From: Zarea fungicola
Taxonomy: Eukaryota; Ascomycota; Sordariomycetes; Hypocreales; Cordycipitaceae
NCBI GenBank assembly: GCA_900169235.1
Contig: FWCC01000357.1
Span: forward strand, 62,001 to 126,000
Direction of reading: 5' to 3'
Length of the DNA: 64,000 nt
Under the pieces are notes generated by a model. That model was not told the DNA's origin. It did no database searches and saw nothing but the letters and a program-made list of their open reading frames with translations. Positions within the stretch are counted from its first letter, which is position 1, and every line of letters starts with the position of its first letter. A program made the translations under genes and the position numbers. This document shows, piece after piece, positions 27,901 to 40,590 of the stretch.

Positions 27901-30822
27901 CACAAGCCAGGCAGGCTCCGAGGAGTAAGTAGTACTCAGTACGGAGTACGGGGTATGTGCACGGAGGTCTGGGAAATGCTCTATTGCTTCGCGAATAGGC
28001 CCACGGATTTGGGCCCCCCATCACGACGCTAACTCCGAGAGCCTGCCTGGAACAGCAATTCTGGGGCATTTTTTTTTTAGGGGCTTTCAGTTTGCAAGAA
28101 AGCCCACTGATAATCTTGGTTTTCGTTTGTTGGTGTAGACAATAAGGGAATAGGCACGGGTGGGTTTTTGCTGGATTGTGGGCTTCACATGGGCTTGCTG
28201 ACTGGCTTGATCTTGTCTTGGTAGCCTTGCCTCGGTGGGGGACTGGGAGAAGCCAGAGAATAACCGTATCAGCTTCTACTATGCCAAAAGATAAACATGA
28301 TTAGCGGGTATGAGTAAAATGAATGCTGGAGTTGAAGTAAAAAGTAGCCGTGCTATTGCTTGTCGAATGTACGGTGAAGGCGGTACTTGGCTAGTCGAGT
28401 ATGCAAACGGCAATTGGCACCGGACAGATGGCCCGAGAGTTTTGCAGCTCGGCCCGGAGCATCGGGGTATCATGATTATTAGTGTGAAAGTTGATTGGAA
28501 GGAAATGGCAATTGATTACAGCACACGCAGAGCTGTGGAACTGGAAATTAGCAGCATGCGTACAAGGCAGAGAGGCGGCATCATAGGACACAGGGACATG
28601 TGCGTCTTCTGCGGTTCTGGCGGTGCTACCAAGCCTACCCACTTACCGGACACGCTAAACAAGTGTGAACCTCCAGCCGAGATGAAGTATTTAGTTGGGC
28701 TTGGTCGGCACTAAAACTAACAAGTTACTGCAGGCCAAGGCTGCGAGACAGACAGGTTTAGTGCCAGTACCGCTGGCCTGGGAGACGGGCCTTGTGGGAC
28801 ACGAAGCGCAGAGCTTGTTTTATTGTGGACGTGGCCATGTTGAGCTTGACATGTGGTACTCCGTCAACCGTATAACCCCTCGAAAAAGAAGATGAGATGC
28901 GTTTGCAAGACGTCGCATATTGAGGAGAGATTATCTGGCTGGGATGTTCCGTGAACAGCGAGTAAAAAAAAAAAGCCATGCTGCCTGTGATTTCTTGGTC
29001 CCCTCTTTAATAAGTTCAAAGCACTGACAATTCAGCGCGGTGGCGAGAAAGCTGTAAGTCGGCGATTGGCCGGTCATGGGAGTGTGCCATTTCTACAGAA
29101 AGAAATCAATTACTCGCGCAATTGACCTCACCCCTTATTGCCCACCAATGAGAGACAGTTTCGTGAAAAATTAGAATTGCAAATACTTTTTGGGAAAGTT
29201 CTTTTTTCTGTTCGACTTGTCTACTTCTGCACGGGTGGTGTGCTGTGGGCAAATAGGCTAAAAAAGAAAGAAGAAAGACGCACCGGGCTCCACTCTTCAT
29301 TGAGCTGACTGATTATGTCGTAATTATTTTTATTTGTTTAATTTTTTTTTTATCTCTCATTTCCCAATCTGGGTTTTCTTGAAATTCTAGTCTATTTAGT
29401 TAGCTATACAATGTGGAGACACATTGTAACCTCTATTTGAATTGGATGCCTCTTGGACTCGATGAAGCGCTGGCAGTGCTAAGTAATCGTACAGCTTGTC
29501 CAGTACCAGCAACTCAAGTGGTCATATGCAATCCTGACTGGGATACATATTCCCGTTCCGGAGGAGGCACACACCCCTTTCTGGCGTTAGAGTCACCCTC
29601 CGGGGCAAGTCTGTTCCGGCCGTGAGGACGCAATCTGGCAGGTAAACACGTAGAATGTGTTTATTTAGTCGGGGATAAAGGAGCCGTGGGCGAATCCTGG
29701 ATCATATGCATCGCTTTGTCCTGGTCAGAGCGCAAACCGTCATTCCTTGATCTTTTTCTCTCTTCGTTTGATCTTCATGCGTGGTATTACAATTCTGGTT
29801 ATCAGATGAATTAGTTGTCGGTTTTTAGTAACACAAACAACGATTGGTGTTTTTAGCAGGGCCTAAAATCGCTGCAAATCCCTTTAGGCTTGTGAGCCCA
29901 TTAAAATAGTCTGCACTACTGAGCATAAATTGGGTGATGCTAGCAGGAAGGGGCTGAGGAGCCGAAGTAAAGACATGGCCACGAGAGTGTCTACTTTTAT
30001 TTTTATTTGATATTTTGCATAAAAAATACAGAAAAATGAAAAAGAAAAAAAGGGAAGAATTAATGTCCCAAACCTGCCTGGTCCTTGCAAGAACAAGGAC
30101 AACCCCCTCACCCCCTCCACTGGAGACGCGCCCCCAACCCGTACCAATCCACTATATCAACCCTGGCCAGAACAGGGCACCGGACACTGGACACAATGGG
30201 CGGCTTGCAAAGTGTCTGGTACCTGGGGGGACGGGATCGTGGTAGCCAGAGACCCAGCATATGCCAGCGCCTGAACTTGTACCTTGTACTTTGAACTTCC
30301 AAATCGCACTCTCCTGCCGTCTTTCCTGATGCGCCACATTTCCGTCTCCCTTTTTTGGTCATTCTTGACTCCTCTTTCGCTTCAGCCTCCTCGCGTCGCC
30401 ACTGGCTGCCTCGTTTTCGTCGGGCTGGCTACCCTCGGAACATGTCCTTGGTCTTTGGGACTTTTCCCACTTCTGGCCCAGTTTCGATGACATTTGCATG
30501 CTTTTGCAACTGTTTTCAAAGTACCATTTGTCCCCATCCTCGAGGCAGACGCTTGACTATTGTTGGAATTAGCCGGCTTTTGCTGCTAAACAACACCGTG
30601 AGCCATTCCCACGCCTTCCCCTCCCCAATATATCCCATATCTCACTATATTAGTTTGGCGTGTCCCCCAAATCTGCACAACTTCGCCCTAGGCCTTGGTT
30701 AGCTCGCGCCCCCCCTCACTATTATTACGTCTATCCTGCTCTTGAACTAGCCCAGTGATCGAGAAACAGCGTGCATATCCCTGGCACGAAACCAGAGGAG
30801 GCTACTACTCGTAGGTACGGAT
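15995..30822. other. Gene desert of about 15 kb
   Basis: Downstream of DBP2 no open frame exceeds about 135 codons on either strand, none shows conserved motifs, and I could not join neighbouring frames into a plausible protein. Base composition is roughly balanced, not the AT-rich pattern expected of RIP-mutated repeats. The DBP2 3' UTR lies at the left end. Poly-A/T runs (for example near 16890), a G run near 18080 and three exact TACGGAGTA words (20161, 26994, 27940) are the only features noted. No tRNA, 5S rRNA or transposon could be recognised. The interval may hold distal con7 control sequence, non-coding RNA or very old repeat debris. Confidence 0.55.
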
Positions 30823-32222
30823 GGCCCCAGCAGATCAGCAGCCAGGCTGCCGGTTAGTGCACCTTCCAGAGCCACACCCCCAGAGTGAGGTGCAGTGGTA
30901 GCTGGTCACTGGTACATCCTGATTCTAGCCACACCCAGCTGCCTGCCTCGAAGCACAGTGGTGTCGTCTACCGCCACCGCGTCGACCAGCCACTCATTGC
31001 CACTGAACCACCCTGCTGAAAAGGAAAAAAAAAAAAGACAACTCCACAGCGCCTGTTCCACCTGATTTTTTTTTTCTTTCTCGCCCCCCGACGTTTTCAC
31101 TCAGTGCATTGCAGCACACCGTCCTTGCCATACCCCCCCTTCTGAAAACCTTGGAGACACCCACTACCACCACCGTCGCTGCCCACTCCCAGTCCAAGCC
31201 CACCACACAAACTCCGCCAATCTCTGTCGAACAGACACAACCCCAGAAGCAGCACCAAACACAACCACCACCACAAGGAAAAAAAAATAAAAAATAACAT
31301 AACACCGCTTTGCGCCACTACTCTGTGCGCGCGTTTGTTCATCCTGCCCATCACATCACAAATCCCCGAAAACTAAAGAAAAAAGCTTCGTCGTACGCGT
31401 TGTCCATTGTCCGCTCGGCTCCTCCTCCCCGCGCGCCTCTTCTTCCTTCCGTCTGCCTGCTGCCATCGCTTGGTGCCTCATTCTACCTGCCACCTCTATT
31501 TCCCATCTCCGTGGTTTTAGTCTGATCTTGGTCTCGCGCGCGGGCTCGTTTGCCTCGACACACACCCCTCTTCGGGCGCTATTCTACGCTACTGTTGATA
31601 CTACGTGCACTACTCGACACCACGCTACCAAGCATACCGCTTCACTACACCTCTCTCGGGTGCACCTTTTGAGAAGCCCCTCCAACTAGACCAAGCCCTT
31701 ACCGGACGCGGCAAGCCTCGACCCAAAGCTAAAAGCTAGCGTTCCCGGCCTTCGACGCTCGTTCGTCCGGATCCCAGAGATACTCTCTCTCTCTCTCTTG
31801 CTCCTTTCTTGGTTCCTGGTTGCGCTTGCCCCTAGTTGCCAAACTCGACATCATACACCCGTCGTGTCCCTTCATCCTCTTTGCCCTCGTACCGGTATAC
31901 TTTTTGACTAGACTTTTTTTAACTCTACTCCAAAACAAGACACCGCCTCTTTTTCTTCTTATTCCATCAAAGCACCCCTCCTCTCTTCCCCACGCCTGGT
32001 GGTGCTGCTAGTCTACAACGCCCGCGCCAACACACCCGGCCTCCCAGACCAGGACTTTCTGACTACTCCAAACTACTACCAAACTACTGCAACACTACTA
32101 CAACACTACTTTTTCTGCTGCTGCAACTACTACGCCACTTGGGCTTGCTCTTTCAACTACATCTACATCATCCCCTTCCTCCACCTTGCCTCTTTCCCTC
32201 TCTGCCTCTGGACACCAACTAT
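30823..32222 (+). promoter_or_regulatory. ATG-free pyrimidine-rich region, probable long con7 5' UTR and core promoter
   Basis: Reading the plus strand, the ATG at about 30820 is followed by no further ATG until the con7 start at 32223, 1400 nt later. The sequence is rich in C and T, with CCACCAC, CTACTAC and (CT)n tracts (CT run at about 31782-31798). Avoidance of upstream ATGs over this length is what selection on a scanned 5' leader would produce, so much of this is probably transcribed; the start site itself cannot be placed by eye. Confidence 0.65.
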
Positions 32223-33898
32223 ATGGACCGCACCGCCTCCGAGTTTCCTCAGCAGACAGGTTTGCCTTCGCCATATCCAAGCAACTTTGGCGGTGACAAT
32301 CATTCCGACGCTTCATCCGCAGACAACGCTTCCGCCCAACCCTACCCTCCTCCTCCCAAGGACACTCCGTATCCCGCGACCGCGACTCCCGCCTCCGAGT
32401 ACGCCGTCTACCCGCCGCCTGCCAGATCCTCCTCCGCATACCCGGACAACATCCAGCGCTCATACAACCCTGCCTCGTCTCCCTCCACCGGCAGTATGGC
32501 GCAGCAAAACAGTCCGTCAATGCCCCAGTCGGATGGGCGAAACCATCAAGCCCACCTGGTCAATTCTGACAGCCAAGTGCCTATAGATCCGTCCATTGCG
32601 GCGCCAAGTCCTACTTACCCCTACGGCCAGCACTCTCCCTATGCGCCCAACCCAGAAATGGCACACAGCTACTCTCATCCCAACTCCAACATGTATGCTC
32701 AGCCCAGGCCAGAATGGGGAGCCTACCCCCAGCACCCTTCTGCTCCTTTGACGCCTGGCCATCCTGTCTATGGACAGTCTCCTGCGTCCGCTCCCCAGCA
32801 GCGCCCCAGTCAGGTACGGACGCCCTTGGCAAAATGTGGTGGCCTCGGTCGCATAGACGCGTCGTTGCATCTGGCTTTGATGCGCTTGCAATGCGCCGCC
32901 TCATCTTGTCCGCCACCCCTCACTACGGAGCCGTGCTAACAAATGGTCTACAGGTCTACTCGTTTGTCCCAATTCCTGGCGCACAACAGCACAAGCGCCC
33001 ACGACGTCGGTACGAAGAAATAGAGCGCATGTATAAGTGCGGCTGGAATGGCTGTGAAAAGGCCTACGGCACGTTAAACCATCTCAACGCTCACGTCACC
33101 ATGCAGTCGCACGGACAGAAGCGCACTCCTGAGGGTAAGTCATGCAGTTGCGCGACTCTGCGCAAACGTGGAAACGCGAGGGCGAGGCGTATTCGCCTAT
33201 CAACCATACTCAGTACTCAATTAGTAAATGCTGAATCGGCGGCGACAAGTGTTGCCCTGTTTATGAGCTGTAGTGTTGCTAGGTCTGTTCGTGTCTTGGC
33301 ATGTGAGGTTGGCTAGTACGCGACAAGTGCACGCTAGCGCGCAAGACCAGCCACGCGCGATTTGAGGCTCTGGCCCCAAAACTCAATGACCACTACAAAA
33401 AAGCCACAAAATAATTTATGGAGACGAGAAGAAACAAAAAGAATAAAAAAAACTAACTTGGAATAGAATTCAAAGAGATTCGCAAGGAATGGAAAGCACG
33501 CAAGAAGGAAGAGGACGCTCTGCGCAAGGCTGAGGATGAACGTGCGCGTGCCCAAGTGTCGGCTGGGGGCGCCAACGGTGGACCCGACCAAGGCCACGAT
33601 GGCGCCTCGGCTCCAAGCTATCCTGGATCCAGGGGGCCTGTACAACTGCCACCTATTGGGTATCAGCCTCAGTATCCCGCGCCTCCATCAGGTGTTGGCC
33701 AGCAACCCTTGCCGGAGTACGGCCAAACCGGTCACATGTATCCCAACTACCAGCCGCACTCGCCATACGGACAGCCTAGCCAAAACATGTACAGTCAGTG
33801 TAAGTTGATGAAGATGCTCTCGAGAAGTGGACGTGGCCAGTTTTGCTAATGATGTATGTGTACAAACAGCCAATGGCGCACCGCCTCCCAGCCATTAG
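32223..33898 (+). CDS. CON7: C2H2 zinc-finger transcription factor, CON7 family
   Basis: Exons 32223-32813, 32954-33134, 33467-33799 and 33870-33898 join in phase to 377 residues. The N-terminal half is Pro/Ser/Tyr-rich and disordered. A basic KRPRRR (about 211-216, nuclear-localisation-like) precedes one C2H2 finger with C226, C231, H244 and H250 (C-x4-C-x12-H-x5-H), followed by a charged helix (EIRKEWKARKKEEDALRKAE region), then a Gly/Pro/Gln/Tyr-rich tail. The finger and adjacent helix match the Con7 family, first known in Magnaporthe as a regulator of conidium shape, appressorium formation and chitin-synthesis genes. The start follows a 1.4-kb ATG-free leader. The last exon encodes only nine and a half codons. 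The 332-nt second intron is long for this genome. Confidence 0.92.
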
Positions 33899-36800
33899 TT
33901 TGGTGGCTCATGTAATGACAAGTCAAACGGCGGGTCGAGGCATATCTTCCCCTCGCCTGGTGCTGATACGATTATTGGCCTCACTAATTATGATTTTCCC
34001 CCCTTCTCGCATTTGGACCGGGAAGACGCGGTGTCGTCTTGGTAAATGGGGATGGTGGAGTTTGGAGGTTGCAGATAAGGGCTGGGCGTACACGATTACC
34101 AGTCTTTGCGGTTTTCTGGTTTCCCTTTCGGTTTTGTTTTGATTTTATTATACGCGGCGGAAAACTCTTTTTTTACGGCAAAAGTTACGTTCATCGTGAT
34201 GAACAACGTCGGACATGAGGCTTTTCCAGAAAACTGTCTTGCCGACACGGATGGATTACCGCGATGATACCTCTCTTTTATTTTTTTGGTGGTGGTTTGG
34301 CTTCTGTCGAGTTTTTGTTCTATTTTTTACGTTTCATTTTTGTCACGCTCGGGTGACTCTGGGAAGGAGGCTTTTTGATACTTTTTGTTTGTGCTTGCAT
34401 GACTTTTACTGGTACCCCCCGTTTTTTTTCTTTTATTATTTTGGACATTTTGCGAGGCTGATTATATAGGGAAGGGACCTTACTGGAACCGTTGCCTTTG
34501 AGCAGTTTTGTCCAGTCGAGGGCGGCGGCAAAGACTCACATCAATTACAACCACAAACCTCTTTTAACATTTTAATCCAAAACGTCTCTGGTGCACTAGA
34601 ATGATTTTTCTCTCTTTTGGTTGGAAGCAGGATTATGGGAGCAAGTCGAGATGGGTTAGGAAGGTCTCGACGGAAAAGAGAGGGATATACTTGAGGGCAG
34701 ATGCCGATGGAAACTGGAGAAGAATGATGTGAATGCATCCAGACGAAATCAGTGCATTGTAGCTTTATCGCTTCAGTCCGCTTTTGAGGATGCTGGTGAG
34801 GACTGAAACCAGTCAGCGATCACGAATGCGGCGGGCTGTCGCATGCAGCCACTCTGCACACACCTTTTTGTAAAGTATTCTATTTGTTCTTGTTACAGTA
34901 AGACAGAAAAGGAAATGGGCAGACACCATTGTTGGAGAGTTTTTATTACCGTATGATAATCAAGCGCTTTCCCCCCAACACCTGACTACAGAATGTATAT
35001 CTGCTCTTGGAAGTATGTGACTGTTTAAAGTGATTTTTTGCAAGTGGACCGACTGGCTTGGTGTTTGCGCGATAACTCCTAGCGGCTGCGCCGTTGCATC
35101 TAGCGTCAGGAACAAATTTGGCGTTGGCGTCTTTTTTTTTTTTTTTTTTTGGCACTTTACCCCAGGATTTGCGGGAGATCTAAAATAATTAATATAGTGC
35201 TGCATGCTAACGAAAGGGCGCAGCGCATTAATCTAGTGTGTTGGATCTACCGGAGTAGTAGCTCGTGATTGTCTGAGAAGGAGGCTAACTATGGTCATTT
35301 TTTTTTCTCCCACCTGCGTTAGTTTGGGCCCGACTAGTTAGCAGCTCTCTGCGCGCCGTTGGGCACCACCGCTTTATTCACTTGGTCTCTCTCTCTCGCG
35401 CGATGCTTGGCCCCTCCCCTCCCTCTCGGTGTGCCCTTGCTAGTCCGATCGCCGAGTAGTTTAGCCAAAAAACTTTTTTTTTCAGTTTTCAGTTTTCGAT
35501 TTTGATACAAGTCATTTATATGGAACTAACTAGTAATGTACATAATTCTTGAAGAGGGGGGGCGAGCTAATAACCGTTGTTGGCGTGATTTTTTACATTC
35601 TGCGAGGGCGGGATCCATTGTTTCTTGACTCGTTCCAAGAAGGATACGAATGTTCTGATTTGGACAATCTTCATTCTTCTTCAATTGACGTCATCTTTTT
35701 TTTGAGCCCTTTTTTTTGTTCAGGTTACACAGGGCAAAATATGCGCCCCATTAGGAGAAAAAAAAAAAGGGAAAAAATCCTTCTGGGACAATAGGATGAG
35801 AAACGTGGCTTGCATATTTGACATGCCCTGCGTGGCGGCCCCCCTGCGTCTTCCATTTTTTTCAAGCCATGTGGTCATTTTTTTTTATATAACCATGTGT
35901 CTTTTTTTCTTTCCCTTTTCTAACTGGGTATTCACCGCGCGTTTTGACTGAAATTGGCTGCAACAATCGTTGATCAAAACTGGGAAAAGTGGCGGTGCTG
36001 AAAAATATATATGCACGCAGCATACAACAGGCTGTACATACTCCGTACATACACCCCAGTTACCGCCGTGACAGAAAAAAAAACGGGGAACCAAAAATGT
36101 CTTTGAATCCTTTTTTTTTTATCTTTTCCCTGGCGGTGACCCTTTTTGGCGGTGTTTCTCGAGAATGGCCACCGGGGAAATGCCAAGAAGCACAGGACAA
36201 AATCAACTCTCTCCCCCCCTGTTCACCGAAATGGTGTTATCGTTCTTCTCTGTGTTTTATCTTATCGAACAAGGGGGCGTGGGTTCAAGACTAAGCCCTA
36301 TATTAAAGCCAAGCATTGGCAAAGGGGCAAGGTGCTGAAGAGAGAGAGAGAAGGGGATCCTGTTTTCTTTTTTTTTCAACAGAATACGGAGCAATACTCC
36401 GTTACACTCTTTTCCCTTTGTTCTTCCTTGTCGTCTTTTGTGCCACGTCAAGTTGAATTGCACACGCCAAGGAGTGCATATGTGTGGCTGCCGCACAACG
36501 ACTCATCCAGAAGATAATACTACTCTGCACATTGATTGATTGAAACCAAAAACCTGGGAAACCCATTCAACCATTCAACTGGTAGATGGATAGAGTTTCA
36601 AATAAGCCTTTTTTCCCTCTTGTACCATTTCGAGCCAAGGAATAAAACTTCTTCACGCTGCGGTAGTGATCGGCGCGTACAGTCGTAATAAAGTTTTAAC
36701 GCTATATGCCCTCCATCCGCACCAACAGCGTCGTTGCCCACTTTCAAACTTAGTCACTCGGGCATTATTCAGTGACTTTGCATTAGTGTCGTGCATGAAT

Positions 36801-39800
36801 TATGGTCTTCCTTCACACCTTCCTTCACACGTCTAGAAACCCAATTTAAAACTAAATTCACGGTTTACGGTAAGCCTGACAAGAAATTATGGACAGCGAA
36901 AAAAGTGGCTTGGGGACGTAAGTGGCCGCCCCCTCCAAAACGAATCAACCACGCCCATCAGAGACATGCAAGATAGGATGAGAGCAGCGGCGATTGGAGG
37001 CATCGTTTGTAACGTGTTATTTTATGGGGGGGGAGATTTCGTTTTTTCTTACAATGTCTCGCATATTGTAAAGGCCCGAATTTAGCATTTTCCTTTTTTT
37101 TAAGAGTAAGCATGGGGAACCTTGCTCTTCGGGATATCACTTTGCAAGAGTCATTCACATTTACAGGGATACAATTAAAAACACCTCCACAGAGCAAAGC
37201 GGGTGGGTAATAATCGAAAACGTGTTGGCAATTTTTTTTTCTGTGTTCGAGAAGATCTTTGCCAGATTTTGGCGATTGGACCGTGAGAAAGTGTGGATAG
37301 CAACACACAAAACAAAAAAGAAGGAACTTTTGAAGCTTACGGCACAGACAAATTGGTCCTTTGGTCACAAAAATTACCTCTGTTTGATAGGATTATCAAG
37401 CAGAAATCTGACCTGTAAAATTACTCGCAAGGCGACAGACTGATAGAAACCGGGATATAGCCATACACGTCCATACATGCTCCGTACATACCTCACGCCG
37501 CAAAAGTGGCTCGTTAATAATGAGTGAATTAATACCACGGAGACTTGTTGACTGCTGTGCCAATTTTTCCCTAGGGATGTATTCCGAGATTGCCATGCCA
37601 GCCTTTTGCACAAATCCAGTGGCCAACTGGCCACCAACACGTACTTCTCCATGCATCAAGAATAATACATGCGCCAATGCTGGCAAATGCACCTACAAAG
37701 AAGGAAATATAGAACATTTTGAATTCGGCGCCGGCTTGTTACTCGGCAGCTGGACACGCCCCTCCCGAAATAAACTCCCCGCATCCTCTTCCAAGGTCCC
37801 TCGGCCGTTTTGCCCGTTTTTAATATGGCAAATGGCCAAAGCCAGCTGGGGCCTTGTTACCGAGGAGGAGGCAGGGGGGCCTTCTTAGCGCAAATCTCTG
37901 TGTCTGATTTTACACCAGCCGTGCTCTCGGGTCATGGGATGAGGTGTGTTACATGAGAAAGTATCAAGTACAAGGTACAAAAAGACAAAAGGGGGCGTGT
38001 GAATATTTTGCTCTGCCGTGTCTTGAGTGAGGGGGAAAAGCCACCATACACCGTCGCTAATGCAAAGTATGCTACCTACAGGGTGCAGGGATACAGGGGT
38101 TTGACAGATGTCCACTCTACCGTCCGAGTTGTCGCCGCCGGTATTGGACCATTACTTTCTTGACCACCTTTCTCCATATGTGGCGGTGGGTGTGTGTGGT
38201 GGCTTTTTTCGTGAGAGGGCGTGTGTGCCGACGCGGCGCCCTCTTTTGCTGACTGATGCGATGGCTGCAGTGTGCCGTCTGTTACGCACGGGACACACGT
38301 ACGTAGCAAATTCCCTTTGCGGTAAAAAAGCATCTGAATAGAGCAAGGCCGCTGAAGCAGTATTTGCCGGAGCAGCCGTTGCAGAGCCTCTCGCTTCGGT
38401 TTCGGTATTACGCCATTACTCTATTTGGGGACTGACCAACAGCTTAATTCGGAAGCAAGATAAGATCAACTGTGGCGTTTTGATTAAGCTCACCATGTAT
38501 TGACGAGTTGGAAAAGAAAATGAAGAGTCTCGTTTGGCAGTTATTACTGTGGGTGTGGGCGGTGGTATGCATGCATCCTCCTCCTCCCATGCAACGCTTT
38601 GCCAACACTTTGCTGCTGACATACAGTGGAGGCCGCCCGGGTTGGTCTGTTTCCGTCGATGAGGCGTTTGCGCAATTCTACGACAAGGCGTAGAGTACGC
38701 TGAAATGAAGAAGCCACTGGACATGTCGCAAATGCACGCATCGGAGCACGGTCGACCCTGTCCGCCCGCCCGCCCGCCCGTCCTTGTCCTGCTGGAAGGG
38801 GCGGTCAAACCCGACCACCTCTGTTGACACCTCAGCCTGTTCCGGGCATGGCAGCCGAGGGCTCAATGCGTGTGGCCAGCCAGCTAACTTTGATGAAAAT
38901 CAAAGCGGAACGGTTCGCACATGACCATGTATGCGTTTGCGGAAGATGCCGCGTACAGGAAACTACAAATCCTGTCAGCCCCCAACGGTTGCGCAGAGCG
39001 GGTGCGCCTACGGCTATTATTGCCGCCAATGCAAGCTACCAAGGAAACACACGGCATCTAATTCCAAAGGAAGAGGAGAGGGCTTGAAATGCCGCGCAAT
39101 CTGGCACCATTTTAGCACGAATCTGGGCAGGAGAAAAAAAAAACCCCTAAGCCAAGATGATGTGCACTAACAAGCGTTGGCGCAAGTGCCTCGTGGCGTC
39201 TAAAGAATAAGGGGAAAAAATGCAAAGGGAAACTAAACCGAGTCCAAGCTAAGGAAACCTTAGCCATAAAAAAATGTTCCTCCTATTCCAGTTGAGAATA
39301 GTGCGGTCCCGACGTTCTGGTACAGGCTCACGCCCCCTCCCACTCTCTCCTCCCCTCCAGAACTAAATTATGCGCGCCAAACAGGAAGAGGGAAGCTTCA
39401 TTTTTTCCTTCTTTCCACCCTCGCACAAGACTAACTTAGTCCGGCATAAGTAAGGCTCGGCCGAATACTCCGTAGCCGGCTGTCATTTTTCCCCTTGGCT
39501 CTTGACCTATTGATGCATGCGGCTTTTTCTGCGCGCTAAATCTCTCGACTAATGTATGCAACAGCGATCCGTTTAGTTTGAAAAAGGGACAACCGGGTGG
39601 AGTTGATGGTGCATTGCTTCCATCCTGGCTAGCTCGTCTGATGGCCAAAAAAATGAAGCCATCGTGAAACGAGCCAGTTGATGTTAGAAAAAAAAAAAAC
39701 TAAACAGTTGGCACAATTCTCAACGGTGGTCTCTTTATTTTATGCTGCAAGCTACTTGCATGATACATGATACCTGATACTTTGGCAAATGTGTTGTACA

Positions 39801-40590
39801 GATACACCCGCCCACATATGACAGTTTGAACCTCCGCCACTTTACACAACCACACGCAGGATGGGTGTTGGTTTAGAGAATACAACATGGTACCGAAATC
39901 AGTACAATTCAGTACAATTCAGTACAAAAACGCAACCCGAGTTTGCCATGCCAGCGACATCAATGGCAGCCACGGAAATCTAGAATTCGGTCTAGATGCC
40001 ACGTGAGCAAAAAAACTCTGCACGGAAATTTCTGCAAATGAGACCGTGAATGAATTCACGACATCATGGAAAACTAATTTTCTCAACTGAACCTTTTCTT
40101 CTTCCCCAGCTTCAACATGGCGCTGCCAGCCATGTAATTTGGCCAATTCTCCCTCCCGCCTTGTGGCTCAAGCGCCCGATGCACAAGGCAGCCGAGCCAC
40201 AAAGGCGGGGCTACGAAACGAAACTTTCACATGAAATGCCATTTGGAGTATTCGCATCCTCAGCGACGTCATTAAATATAACTTTTACCACTCAACGCGA
40301 TTCATTGGGAAGCAAAGGCACATATTCCATCTCTTTATTACTCACCAGCTGCGCTTGTTCTCCACCCAGCGCCAGGGCCAATCAATCTACAGCAATCTAG
40401 ATCTGACGCACGCACCCGGGAATCAACTCTATATCCATTATCAAATGCCATATTAAAATCCATACATCATCCATTACGCGGTGCACAGTGACTCAGTGGC
40501 ATAAACAAGTCAACCCTCCACAAAACAGTTTTGTGTGAGACGCAGTAAGAAAGGGGGAAGAAAAGACCAAGGCGCTGCCGGGAAAACAAA
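33899..40590. other. Gene-free interval of about 6.7 kb
   Basis: Con7 3' UTR at the left (T-rich tracts to about 34470), then sequence with only short, non-convincing frames. It contains many A/T homopolymers (for example T22 near 35130), a (CCCG)n tract near 38765, a 10-bp tandem repeat at 39900, and TACTCCGTA words at 36039 and 39466. Two similar short segments, near 36035 and 37475, share the pattern TACATRCTCCGTACATAC. The right end is the AAR2 promoter. Confidence 0.55.
39900..39927. repeat. Short tandem repeat, unit CAGTACAATT, 2.8 copies
   Basis: Three consecutive starts of CAGTACA spaced 10 bp apart, the last copy incomplete. Intergenic; no function seen. Confidence 0.8.

Noticed and set aside
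28310..28714. 134-codon ATG frame in the gene desert
   Set aside because: No signal peptide, motif or codon pattern like the neighbouring genes; consistent with chance length.
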